Made by a program: the position numbers and the translations under genes. Under the pieces are notes generated by a model. That model was not told the DNA's origin and made no database searches. It worked only from the letters and a program-made list of their open reading frames with translations. Below are positions 41,001 to 44,016 of a stretch of 64,000 nt of DNA, piece by piece. The first letter of the stretch is position 1. Every line of letters begins with the position of its first letter. Source of the DNA: Rebecca billardiae RCC1528 (lineage: Eukaryota > Haptophyta); NCBI GenBank assembly GCA_965240325.2, contig OZ251234.1:1488001-1552000 (forward strand), read 5' to 3'.

Positions 41001-41356
41001 GGCGGCCGCAGCCAGAGCGAGAGGGTCTTGGAGGCCGAGCCGCCGTTGAACTCGGGGATCGCGTCGCTCCCGCCGTCATCCTTCTCGAGCGTGACCCCAG
41101 AGCAGTCGACGGCCTCGCCGATCTGGCCGGTCGCGTACGCGACGGTACCGGACTGCACGGCGAGCGCGCTCGGACCGCTCAGTGCCGAGGTGAGGTCCTC
41201 GTCGAGCTGGTAGAGGTAGGCGAGCGAGCTCGAGGAGGCGTGGTGCACGGGGACGCGTGAAGCGAAGAGCACGAGTGCGAGGAGACCGCGGGCAGTGCTG
41301 AGCACCGCCGGCGTGCGCGCGCGCCGCGCCTGCGGCGCAGCAGCCGGTGCAGCCAT
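17075..41356 (-). CDS. Giant LamG / PPPS-repeat / Cys-repeat membrane-anchored surface protein (8,093 aa)
   Basis: A single intronless frame. It opens with a signal peptide (start ATG 41356; core GLLALVLFASRVPV). Two LamG/concanavalin-like domains follow (about residues 40-250 and 265-480; motifs WYHVAVAYD, FLDGVERA, TGLLDDVALYS, RGELDDVGIFYGVLTAAQL). A short PPPSPPP linker leads to a third (about 545-760; IDDVGVYTGVLTAAEVSAVY). Then come about 6,060 residues of PPPS units (39030-20846). Next are 27 tandem repeats of about 25-30 residues, consensus GCTDSAALNYDSSATADDGSC, two Cys each. A second short Pro-rich linker precedes a roughly 90-residue SEA-like domain (DVSDFDGAAR...SVLVVLGVDVS), one more Cys repeat and DACGVCDGEG/DACGECGGD motifs. 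The end is a membrane helix (TIAAAIIVYHALLLGAVVWL, about 7803-7826) and a 267-residue Ser/Pro-rich tail. LamG domains often bind glycans, and PPPS runs are hydroxyproline-rich-glycoprotein-like. An extracellular adhesin or coat-spanning role is inference. The upstream 72 codons (to 41572) look untranslated. Confidence 0.9.
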   Translation of the reverse strand: MAAPAAAPQARRARTPAVLSTARGLLALVLFASRVPVHHASSSSLAYLYQLDEDLTSALSGPSALAVQSGTVAYATGQIGEAVDCSGVTLEKDDGGSDAIPEFNGGSASKTLSLWLRPPSTSLSQEVGIAAVGPGFASGNAYFELRALTNGGLTFYPNFFASLLTTASGLLSYDGSSWYHVAVAYDAPSTTTTLFLDGVERASASSTSLETQGEFLYVCAGLVRTQRWTGLLDDVALYSAALNSTQAASLYSNGLAEVSANGDSSAAPAAALLAQYSLNGQVDGLTLASGAVAYADDGRVGRALQLDGSTRLSAPAGLTDTISGAAARSVALWLRLNATGTGEQPAALSYGSAASAQAFELGLSSDVLVAHFGFLGAGTQAGAVGASVWLHVAVTYDGSDVRIYRDGALSVSQARALNTGNGASTVLSVGGPTAGFLPDFFRGELDDVGIFYGVLTAAQLATIVSNAASGLDLTGAALAPPPPLPPPSPPPSPPPPLPPPSPPPSPPPSPPPSPPPSPPPPAPPPSPPPAPPPPPPSPPPPVAASLQHHYAFDASGMPGLDLGPAAIGLTLSAGASQSSPAEGRIGSALQCGSADSATGDGAVAAGTLGGSVARSVMVWFKRAGGGGADSVVSWGSPGVTNGQFDVLVSTSAGLCVWAGGIANTHCGATEGSGEDGRSAGVWIHAAVTYDGVTTLSFAVDGGAAHGGKYGTRALGAALSTGASALKLCTSVASSSDQFSGAIDDVGVYTGVLTAAEVSAVYTQGLSLIDLQGTARSPPPPLPPPSPPPSPPPSPPPSAPPSPPPSPPPSPPPSPPPSPPPSPPPSPPPPSPPPSPPPTPPPSPPPSPPPSPPPSPPPIPPPSPPPSPPPSPPPPAPPPTQPPSPPPSPPPSPPPPTPPPSPPPSPPPSPPPSPPPPSPPPSPPPSPPPSPPPSPPPSPPPSPPPSPPPPSTPPSPPPSPPPAPPPSPPPSPPPSPPPSPPPLPPPPPRQFPFPPPAPPRPPPSPPPSPPPSPPPSPPPSPPPSPPPSPPPSPPPSPPPSPPPSPPPSPPPPSPPPSPPPVPPPSPPPSPPPSPPPSPPPAPPPSPPPPLPPPSPPPSPPPSPPPSPPPPSPPPSPPPSPPPSPPPSPPPPSPPPSPPPSPPPSPPPSPPPSPPPSPPPSPPPLPPPSPPPSPPPSPPPSPSPPSPPPSPPPSPPPSPPPSPPPPSPPPSPPPSPPPSPPPSPPPSPPPSPPPRPPPSPPPSPPPPSPPPSPPPSPPPSPPPSPPPPAPPPSPPPSPPPSPPPSPPPRPPPSPPPSPPPSPPPPSPPPSPPPSPPPSPPPSPPPARPPSPPPSPPPSPPPPSPPPSPPPSPPPSPPPSPPPPNPPPSPPPSPPPSPPPSPPPSPPPSPPPSPPPSPPPPGAPPSPPPSPPPYPPPSPPPSPPPSPPPSPPPSPPPPSPPPSPPPSPPPSPPPSPPPPSPPPSPPPSPPPSPPPSPPPSPPPSPPPSPPPSPPPPSPPPSPPPSPPPSPPPSPPPPSPPPSPPPSPPPFPPPSPPPSPPPSPPPSPPPSPPPPSPPPSPPPSPPPSPPPSPPPPSPPPSPPPSPPPSPPPSPPPPSPPPSPPPSPPPSPPPSPPPSPPPSPPPLPPPSPPPPSPPPSPPPRPPPSPPPSPPPPSPPPSPPPFPPPSPPPSPPPSPPPSPPPSPPPSPPPPSPPPSPPPSPPPSPPPSPPPPSPPPSPPPSPPPSPPPSPPPSPPPSPPPSPPPSPPPPSPPPSPPPSPPPSPPPSPPPSPPPSPPPSPPPSPPPPSPPPSPPPSPPPSPPPSPPPPSPPPSPPPSPPPSPPPSPPPSPPPSPPPSPPPSPPPPSPPPSPPPSPPPSPPPSPPPAPPPSPPPSPPPSPPPPSPPPSPPPSPPPSPPPSPPPSPPPSPPPSPPPSPPPSPPPSPPPSPPPSPPPPSPPPSPPPSPPPSPPPSPPPSPPPLPPPSPPPSPPPPSPPPSPPPSPPPSPPPSPPPSPPPSPPPSPPPSPPPPSPPPSPPPSPPPSPPPSPPPSPPPSPPPSPPPSPPPPSPPPSPPPSPPPSPPPSPPPSPPPSPPPSPPPSPPPPSPPPSPPPSPPPSPPPSPPPPSPPPSPPPSPPPRPPPSPPPSPPPSPPPSPPPSPPPPSPPPSPPPSPPPSPPPSPPPSPPPSPPPSPPPSPPPPSPPPSPPPSPPPSPPPSPPPSPPPSPPPSPPPSPPPPSPPPSPPPSPPPSPPPSPPPFPPPSPPPSPPPSPPPPSPPPSPPPSPPPSPPPSPPPSPPPSPPPSPPPSPPPPSPPPSPPPSPPPSPPPSPPPPSPPPSPPPSPPPSPPPSPPPSPPPSPPPSPPPSPPPPSPPPSPPPSPPPSPPPSPPPPSPPPSPPPSPPPSPPPSPPPSPPPSPPPSPPPSPPPPSPPPSPPPSPPPSPPPSPPPPSPPPSPPPSPPPSPPPSPPPSPPPSPPPSPPPSPPPPSPPPSPPPNPPPSPPPSPPPPSPPPSPPPSPPPSPPPSPPPSPPPSPPPSPPPSPPPPSPPPSPPPSPPPNPPPSPPPSPPPSPPPSPPPSPPPPSPPPSPPPSPPPSPPPSPPPSPPPSPPPSPPPSPPPSPPPSPPPSPPPSPPPPSPPPSPPPSPPPSPPPSPPPSPPPSPPPSPPPSPPPPSPPPSPPPSPPPSPPPSPPPSPPPSPPPSPPPSPPPSPPPSPPPSPPPSPPPPSPPPSPPPSPPPSPPPSPPPSPPPSPPPSPPPSPPPSPPPSPPPSPPPSPPPPSPPPSPPPSPPPSPPPSPPPSPPPSPPPSPPPSPPPPSPPPSPPPSPPPSPPPSPPPSPPPSPPPSPPPSPPPSPPPSPPPSPPPSPPPPSPPPSPPPSPPPSPPPSPPPSPPPSPPPSPPPSPPPSPPPSPPPSPPPSPPPPSPPPSPPPSPPPSPPPSPPPSPPPSPPPSPPPSPPPPSPPPSPPPSPPPSPPPSPPPSPPPSPPPSPPPSPPPSPPPNPPPSPPPSPPPPSPPPSPPPSPPPSPPPSPPPSPPPSPPPSPPPSPPPSPPPSPPPSPPPSPPPPSPPPSPPPSPPPSPPPSPPPSPPPSPPPSPPPSPPPPSPPPSPPPSPPPSPPPSPPPSPPPSPPPSPPPSPPPSPPPSPPPSPPPSPPPPSPPPSPPPSPPPSPPPSPPPSPPPSPPPSPPPSPPPPSPPPSPPPSPPPSPPPSPPPSPPPSPPPSPPPSPPPPSPPPSPPPSPPPGPPPSPPPSPPPSPPPSPPPSPPPSPPPSPPPSPPPSPPPPSPPPSPPPSPPPSPPPSPPPPSPPPSPPPSPPPSPPPSPPPSPPPSPPPSPPPSPPPGPPPSPPPSPPPSPPPPSPPPSPPPSPPPSPPPSPPPSPPPSPPPSPPPSPPPPSPPPSPPPSPPPSPPPSPPPSPPPSPPPSPPPSPPPPSPPPSPPPSPPPSPPPSPPPSPPPSPPPSPPPSPPPPSPPPSPPPSPPPSPPPSPPPSPPPSPPPSPPPSPPPSPPPSPPPSPPPSPPPPSPPPSPPPSPPPSPPPSPPPSPPPSPPPSPPPSPPPPSPPPSPPPSPPPSPPPSPPPSPPPSPPPSPPPSPPPGPPPSPPPSPPPSPPPPSPPPSPPPSPPPSPPPSPPPSPPPSPPPSPPPSPPPPSPPPSPPPSPPPSPPPSPPPSPPPSPPPSPPPSPPPSPPPSPPPSPPPSPPPPSPPPSPPPSPPPSPPPSPPPSPPPSPPPSPPPSPPPSPPPSPPPSPPPSPPPPSPPPSPPPSPPPSPPPSPPPSPPPSPPPSPPPSPPPSPPPSPPPSPPPSPPPPSPPPSPPPSPPPSPPPSPPPSPPPSPPPSPPPSPPPPSPPPSPPPSPPPSPPPSPPPSPPPSPPPSPPPSPPPSPPPNPPPSPPPSPPPPSPPPSPPPSPPPSPPPSPPPSPPPGPPPSPPPSPPPSPPPSPPPSPPPSPPPPSPPPSPPPLPPPSPPPSPPPSPPPSPPPSPPPSPPPPSPPPSPPPSPPPSPPPSPPPSPPPSPPPSPPPSPPPSPPPSPPPSPPPSPPPPSPPPSPPPSPPPNPPPSPPPSPPPSPPPSPPPSPPPSPPPSPPPSPPPSPPPPSPPPSPPPSPPPSPPPSPPPSPPPSPPPSPPPSPPPPSPPPSPPPSPPPSPPPSPPPSPPPSPPPSPPPSPPPPSPPPSPPPSPPPSPPPSPPPSPPPSPPPFPPPSPPPSPPPSPPPSPPPSPPPPSPPPSPPPSPPPSPPPSPPPSPPPSPPPSPPPSPPPPSPPPNPPPSPPPSPPPSPPPSPPPSPPPSPPPSPPPSPPPSPPPSPPPSPPPPSPPPSPPPSPPPSPPPSPPPSPPPSPPPSPPPSPPPSPPPSPPPSPPPSPPPPSPPPSPPPSPPPSPPPSPPPSPPPSPPPSPPPSPPPPSPPPSPPPSPPPSPPPSPPPSPPPSPPPSPPPSPPPSPPPSPPPSPPPSPPPPSPPPSPPPSPPPSPPPSPPPSPPPSPPPSPPPSPPPSPPPSPPPSPPPSPPPPSPPPSPPPSPPPSPPPSPPPSPPPSPPPSPPPSPPPPSPPPSPPPSPPPSPPPSPPPSPPPSPPPSPPPSPPPSPPPSPPPSPPPSPPPPSPPPSPPPSPPPSPPPSPPPSPPPSPPPSPPPSPPPPSPPPSPPPSPPPSPPPSPPPSPPPSPPPSPPPSPPPPSPPPSPPPSPPPSPPPSPPPSPPPSPPPSPPPSPPPSPPPSPPPSPPPSPPPSPPPSPPPSPPPSPPPPSPPPSPPPSPPPSPPPSPPPSPPPSPPPSPPPSPPPSPPPSPPPSPPPSPPPPSPPPSPPPSPPPSPPPSPPPSPPPSPPPSPPPSPPPPSPPPSPPPSPPPSPPPSPPPSPPPSPPPSPPPSPPPSPPPSPPPSPPPSPPPPSPPPSPPPSPPPSPPPSPPPSPPPSPPPSPPPSPPPPSPPPSPPPSPPPSPPPSPPPSPPPSPPPSPPPSPPPPSPPPSPPPSPPPSPPPSPPPSPPPSPPPSPPPSPPPSPPPSPPPSPPPSPPPSPPPSPPPSPPPSPPPPSPPPSPPPSPPPSPPPSPPPSPPPSPPPSPPPSPPPPSPPPSPPPSPPPSPPPSPPPSPPPSPPPSPPPSPPPPSPPPSPPPSPPPSPPPSPPPSPPPSPPPSPPPSPPPSPPPSPPPSPPPSPPPSPPPSPPPSPPPSPPPPSPPPSPPPSPPPSPPPSPPPSPPPSPPPSPPPSPPPPSPPPSPPPSPPPSPPPSPPPSPPPSPPPSPPPSPPPPSPPPSPPPSPPPSPPPSPPPSPPPSPPPSPPPSPPPSPPPSPPPSPPPSPPPSPPPSPPPSPPPSPPPPSPPPSPPPSPPPSPPPSPPPSPPPSPPPSPPPSPPPSPPPSPPPSPPPSPPPPSPPPSPPPSPPPSPPPSPPPSPPPSPPPSPPPSPPPPSPPPSPPPSPPPSPPPSPPPSPPPSPPPAPPPSPPPSPPPSPPPSPPPSPPPSPPPSPPPSPPPSPPPPSPPPSPPPSPPPSPPPSPPPSPPPSPPPSPPPSPPPSPPPSPPPSPPPSPPPPSPPPSPPPSPPPSPPPSPPPSPPPSPPPSPPPSPPPPSPPPSPPPSPPPSPPPSPPPSPPPSPPPSPPPSPPPSPPPSPPPSPPPSPPPSPPPSPPPSPPPSPPPPSPPPSPPPSPPPSPPPSPPPSPPPSPPPSPPPSPPPSPPPSPPPSPPPSPPPPSPPPSPPPSPPPSPPPSPPPSPPPSPPPSPPPSPPPPSPPPSPPPSPPPSPPPSPPPSPPPSPPPSPPPSPPPSPPPSPPPSPPPSPPPSPPPSPPPSPPPSPPPPSPPPSPPPSPPPSPPPSPPPSPPPSPPPSLPPSPPPSPPPSPPPSPPPSPPPSPPPSPPPSPPPSPPPPSPPPSPPPSPPPSPPPSPPPSPPPSPPPSPPPSPPPPSPPPSPPPSPPPSPPPSPPPSPPPSPPPNPPPSPPPSPPPSPPPSPPPSPPPPSPPPSPPPSPPPSPPPSPPPSPPPSPPPSPPPSPPPSPPPSPPPSPPPSPPPSPPPSPPPSPPPSPPPPSPPPSPPPSPPPSPPPSPPPSPPPSPPPSPPPSPPPPSPPPSPPPSPPPSPPPSPPPSPPPSPPPSPPPSPPPPSPPPSPPPAPPPSPPPSPPPSPPPSPPPSPPPSPPPSPPPSPPPSPPPSPPPSPPPSPPPSPPPSPPPPSPPPSPPPSPPPSPPPSPPPPSPPPSPPPSPPPSPPPSPPPSPPPSPPPSPPPSPPPSPPPSPPPSPPPSPPPPSPPPSPPPSPPPSPPPSPPPSPPPSPPPSPPPSPPPSPPPSPPPSPPPSPPPPSPPPSPPPSPPPKPPPSPPPSPPPSPPPSPPPSPPPPSPPPSPPPSPPPSPPPSPPPRPPPSPPPSPPPSPPPSPPPSPPPSPPPSPPPPSPPPSPPPSPPPGPPPSPPPSPPPHPPPSPPPSPPPSPPPSPPPSPPPSPPPSPPPSPPPSPPPSPPPPSPPPSPPPSPPPSPPPSPPPPSPPPSPPPSPPPSPPPSPPPSPPPSPPPSPPPSPPPSPPPSPPPLPPPSPPPSPPPSPPPSPPPSPPPPIPPPSPPPSPPPSPPPLPPPSPPPSPPPHPPPSPPPSPPPSPPPSPPPSPPPPSPPPSPPPASPPSPPPSPPPPSPPPSPPPSPPPSPPPSPPPSPPPRPPPSPPPSPPPSPPPSPPPSPPPSPPPPSQPPLPPPSPPPSPPPSPPPGPPPSPPPSPPPSPPPPSPPPSPPPSPPPSPPPSPPPSPPPSPPPSPPPSPPPPSPPPSPPPSPPPSPPPNPPPSPPPSPPPSPPPSPPPPSPPPSPPPGPPPSPPPSPPPSPPPSPPPSPPPSPPPPSPPPSPPPSLPPSPPPRPPPPPRVSPFPPPPPSAPPSPPPSPPSQPPPPPSPSPPPVLGCRDSLALNYDSRAVLLSDCAYAVAGCTNSSALNYRGAATADDGSCAHSKAGCMDPAASNYDSAATVPARERCEYVLRGCTDSAAPNYGSAYGADDGSCILPAPGCTSPAALNYASMATTSDGSCVFPILGCTDSTATNYKPSANTDNGRCVAAVAGCTVPCAANFDSSATVNDGSCTFPLSGCTDSAARNYRSEAGVDDGSCEQPVLGCMATAALNYDSSATRDSGSCVFGVRGCTDSAALNFKPSATADDGSCVPDVPGCMSTAALNFDPSATRTDGSCAFGVLGCTDSSALNFRPGATADDGGCVDAVAGCMSPSADNYDSSATTHEVGSCVYAAARRRLDGRGARALAEAEAACPDSAADNYDPLANGTNASSAACEYAGCAHSAARNYDSTATFNDGSCAFEVAGCTDSAADNYAADATADDGTCELGGCTDSAAANFDSVATYTDGGCVLPPSGCTEPAAANYDSAAEADDGSCVLLGCTDSSAANFDPSATDEDGSCLAPLSGCTESGATNFQPGASVDDGSCVHAGCTDSDASNFDSSATESDASCVSPVDGCADTAALNYDSAATLDDGSCVYAVLGCTAPAALNYDSGATTGDVTAQCVFGVSGCTDSLAWNWASGATEHAGGCSYAGCTASNASNYDPTATFDDGSCAPEVRGCTDTRALNFVSDATADDGSCRHAGCTDSTARNFDASSVVDDGGCDFFSPPPLPPPSPPPPSPPPSPPPSPPPPSPPPSPPPPSPPPSPPSPPGPPSYPPALPPSGGTRVLLRTLHRGDVSDFDGAARARYLSGFASIFRLPEERLEIVSVRAASVLVVLGVDVSEAFGQASVLGTLANVSTAALESALNVSLLDQVRLATSGCLDPAALNYDSEAGLDDGSCEFTCLGSVDACGVCDGEGASCNGCDGVAYSGKEIDACGECGGDAASDLSCPDDGGTAGASAAQLSGADAGLGALSPAEQGTIAAAIIVYHALLLGAVVWLCGRWARQLRQLGAERDARESTAGGAKAVGVRSAAEPPPPAFSRSSTDRTLGGRHGVDEPATPRARIRPPPPRDVMPSDASACAPATAARRLSSSPAPPFGAAERVAPLPRPPRLNSASFGSQRSLGGGSTLYDGIDPPRPPAPTQRTSSTTDLTTPVRTTPPALRRARFLGSCSGAGSSSSARGEGQAEFAQAIERAQWLVEPGTDESAAQLTDRALAPTDRAEPPASEVRAGGEAGAQDPAAWQPRHAPADDGGSGDDEDSADDAYSA
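23626..29394 (-). repeat. Higher-order repeat, 477-bp then 429-bp period, within the PPPS array
   Basis: A plus-strand landmark of the form GxGGxGACGGxGGxGGGCT recurs at 23626, 24103, 24580, 25057 and 25534 (four steps of exactly 477 bp). It then recurs at 25963, 26392, 26821, 27250, 27679, 28108, 28537 and 28966 (eight steps of 429 bp). The two periods differ by 48 bp, exactly four PPPS units. In protein terms the super-repeat is 159 or 143 residues. Confidence 0.88.
32030..33760 (-). repeat. Second 429-bp higher-order repeat, about four near-identical copies
   Basis: Blocks starting at 32167, 32596, 33025 and 33454 are almost identical over 429 bp (for example GACGGTGGAGGACTTGGCGG recurs at 429-bp spacing). 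Only scattered substitutions occur, such as replacement of GGCGATGGCGGCGGGCTCGG by further GGGCTCGGC units in the third and fourth copies. The last copy fades near 33760. Confidence 0.92.
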
Positions 41357-42797
41357 GGCTTCCGGCTGCCACCCGCGCTCGCGCGCCTGCAGCTTCGAAG
41401 CAGCGATGAGCTGAAAGCCGCACCGGCCACCGGTCAATGCACAGCTAAATTTGGGCTCCAAACCGCGCCGCGGTTGTTTGTGGTTTCGTCTGGCATAGGT
41501 GGCCGAGTACCCGCATCTGTCGTCAGATACTGTACAGGTAGGCCATCTTGAAACGTCGGGGATCCTTTGCAAGCACGGTGCGCAAACTGCAAAAGCGAGT
41601 CAAAAGCTGCACGTGTACCTGCCTGGCTGCCAGTGCTGCCACCTGGGCTCGGCCTCGGCACGCATGCGGCGAGTGCCGGCGACTCACGACGCCGCGTGCG
41701 CGCCATCAATTCATCACTCTTGAGAGGCTAGTGACCTACTCCTAAAAGATGCGGACCAGCAACGGTCAGCAGGGCGCCAGGCTCATCAGGGCTGCGCGCG
41801 TACGGGCTACGGCGTAGCGCTTACTGGCGCAGCGCAGCCAATAAGGCAGATGGCGTCGACCGATAGTCTCGGTGAGTCGGCTGACGCCGACGGACCGAGC
41901 CCGAGGCGGACATTGCCAATGCCACTTAGTGGCATTGCACATCGCGCTGGGTTACACAGGCTTCCGGTAACACCGCCGGGACGCAGCCGCAGGACGCCGG
42001 ACGGCGGCCTGACGGCTGACTCACCCGTCACCGGCCAGGACGGGCCTCGTAGCTGGGCAGACGGCCAGGCCGCAGAGTCCGCAGACCGCTGCCAGGCAGT
42101 TGTGTCATGCGTTAGTGTACGCGTGTGTCGTGTCACGTGTGCGGCCGCGAGTGGCGACCGGCGTGTCCGTCACTCCGTGACCGCGTGCGTGACACGGCAC
42201 GACAGCCGGACGTGGAGGGACGTCGAAGTCGAAACGACGCGTCGCTTCGTCGTGGATTGTCGTCACTGAGTCATTGCAGGGCCGCGCCGACGATCGTGCG
42301 GACGAGCCGGTGAGCCGCGTGCGTGATGCATCCGGTCCGGAGTCCGGACGAGCTGCCCGGACGAGCGTCGGGGCTTGCTGCCACAGCGCAGACGAAGGCA
42401 CCGAGCGCGGGCCATGGGAGCTGTGAGGCAAAGGGGGTCGCTCTGGTCGTGTGGCGGTGTGCGCTGCGCAGCTTGGAGCTGGATTCGAGCGCGGCGGCAC
42501 GGCGGGGCCGAGCCTTCGCCGGCCGGCGGCCGCGTGCACCGTCGTCGTCGTACACCCATCCCCGGCCGAGACCGCGAGCGCGCGCGCGAGCGCTGGCGTG
42601 GAGGCGCGGGCGGCCGGCGCCGATCGGACCGCGCCTGTGCTGGCATGGCGGCGCGGGCGGCCGGCGCCAATCCGGCCGCACCTGGGTGGATCCGCGTTGG
42701 GCCACGCGCGCGCGCACTGCCCGCACGCGGCTGAGCGCCAGCACGGCGTATGGCCGCGCGGCCGGCTGCCGCGGCGCACGCGGCGTCGGCCACGCGG
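41357..42797. other. Intergenic upstream of the giant gene; no gene seen
   Basis: The giant frame is open back to 41572, but codons there lack surface-protein texture, so I treat 41357-41572 as 5' leader. A 19-nt hairpin AATGCCACTTAGTGGCATT lies at 41918-41936. The part from 42263 to 42797 is GC-rich 3' flank of the next gene. Frames in it translate to Arg/Ala-rich noise. Confidence 0.5.
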
Positions 42798-43973
42798 TCA
42801 CAACGCGGCGATGCGCAGCCGCAGCTGCGACTCCGAGACCACCTCGACACGCGTGCGCACGAGCTCGCGGCCGCGCGGCGGCGCTGCCGCCGCTGCCGCC
42901 GCTGCCGCCGGCTGGGCGCGGCCATCCGGCTGCGCCAGCGGCGAGCGCGCGTCGGAGGAAGCGGCGCATCGCGACGGTACAGCCGCGCGTGGCTCCGCCT
43001 TCGTGGCGCGGCCGCCGGCCGCACCCGGCGGCGCCGTCGCGTTGCCTCGCGCCGCCGCGCCGCCCTTGCCGTCGGCAGCCAGCGCGCGGCGCAGCGCGGC
43101 CTCGATCGCTTCATCATCCTCCGCCTCCTGGGCCGCCTCGGCGCCGGCGAGGCGGAGCGTGAGGAGGACGAGGTCGGGCTCGCCGAGGGCAGGCTCCTGT
43201 AGCATGAGCTCGAGGGCGTCCGGAGGCTCGAGCACGTCCAGGGAGACGGCGACGAGGTCGGCGCCGCCGGGCGGCAGCGGCGGCGCCCGAGGCTTGGCAG
43301 GCTGAGCGGCCGCGCGCTCGCATGCGTCCGCGCGCGGCGGTGCTGGCATCGGCTGGGGTGCGGGTTGTGGGGCGGCGGCGACGGACGCGGGCGCAGGTGG
43401 CCGTGTGCGCGCGGCGGAGGGTGCCGCCGTCGGCGCCCGCTCCCGCCCACTCGCGCGATCAGGCGCCGGCCCGGCAGCGACCGCGCGAGCCCAGCTTGGG
43501 AGCGTGCTCCAGCCGCCACCCGGCCCCGCGGGCGGAGGCGGCGCAGCTGGAGGGTCGGAGGGCTGGTCGGGCACGCGTGGGGGCGGCGGCGGCGCTTTAT
43601 GCGCGCGCGTCGCGCGCCCGCCCGCCGCGCTTAGCGCCCAGCCGGGCAGGGCGGCCCACGCGCTCGTGCCGTGCTCAGCGCCTGCGCAGCGCGCGCCGGC
43701 CTCGCTCTCGTCCTCGACGGCGGGCGCGGCGCCGGCGGGGCGCAGGCTGCCGAGCTGCACGGCGAACAGGCGCACCAAGCTCCACACCACACGCGCTGCG
43801 GATAGGAGCGCGACCGCCCAGGCCGAGCGCTGCGCCGTGCGGCTCGGAGGCATCGGAGATGCGACCGCGAAGCGGCGGAGGCGCGGAGGCGTGAACGCGA
43901 CTGTCGAGACATACTTATCGTCCGGACCCGGTCCGGCGGCAGGAGCACTGGTTCCGTCGCTCATCGTGCTCAT
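42798..43973 (-). CDS. Unknown Ala/Pro-rich protein with one hydrophobic helix
   Basis: From ATG 43973 the frame gives 391 residues. After a short disordered N-terminus (MSTMSDGTSAPAAGPGPDDK) there is an ordered patch (YVSTVAFTPPRLRRFAV) and a hydrophobic helix (SAWAVALLSAARVVWSLVRL, about residues 45-64) that may sit in or on a membrane. The centre is Pro/Ala-rich. A more globular acidic stretch near residues 265-315 reads VAVSLDVLEPPDALELMLQE, LGEPDLVLLTLRLAGAE and DDEAIEAALRRALAADG. The C-terminus ends RVEVVSESQLRLRIAAL. I recognise no family. The divergent neighbour starts 43 bp away, so they probably share a promoter. The upstream extension of the frame overlaps the neighbour's coding sequence and is a shadow. 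Splicing could change the Pro-rich middle. Confidence 0.58.
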   Translation of the reverse strand: MSTMSDGTSAPAAGPGPDDKYVSTVAFTPPRLRRFAVASPMPPSRTAQRSAWAVALLSAARVVWSLVRLFAVQLGSLRPAGAAPAVEDESEAGARCAGAEHGTSAWAALPGWALSAAGGRATRAHKAPPPPPRVPDQPSDPPAAPPPPAGPGGGWSTLPSWARAVAAGPAPDRASGRERAPTAAPSAARTRPPAPASVAAAPQPAPQPMPAPPRADACERAAAQPAKPRAPPLPPGGADLVAVSLDVLEPPDALELMLQEPALGEPDLVLLTLRLAGAEAAQEAEDDEAIEAALRRALAADGKGGAAARGNATAPPGAAGGRATKAEPRAAVPSRCAASSDARSPLAQPDGRAQPAAAAAAAAAPPRGRELVRTRVEVVSESQLRLRIAAL

Positions 43974-44016
43974 CGTTCGGGCGGCGTGAACACGACTGCT
44001 GGGCGCGCGCGCTGCG

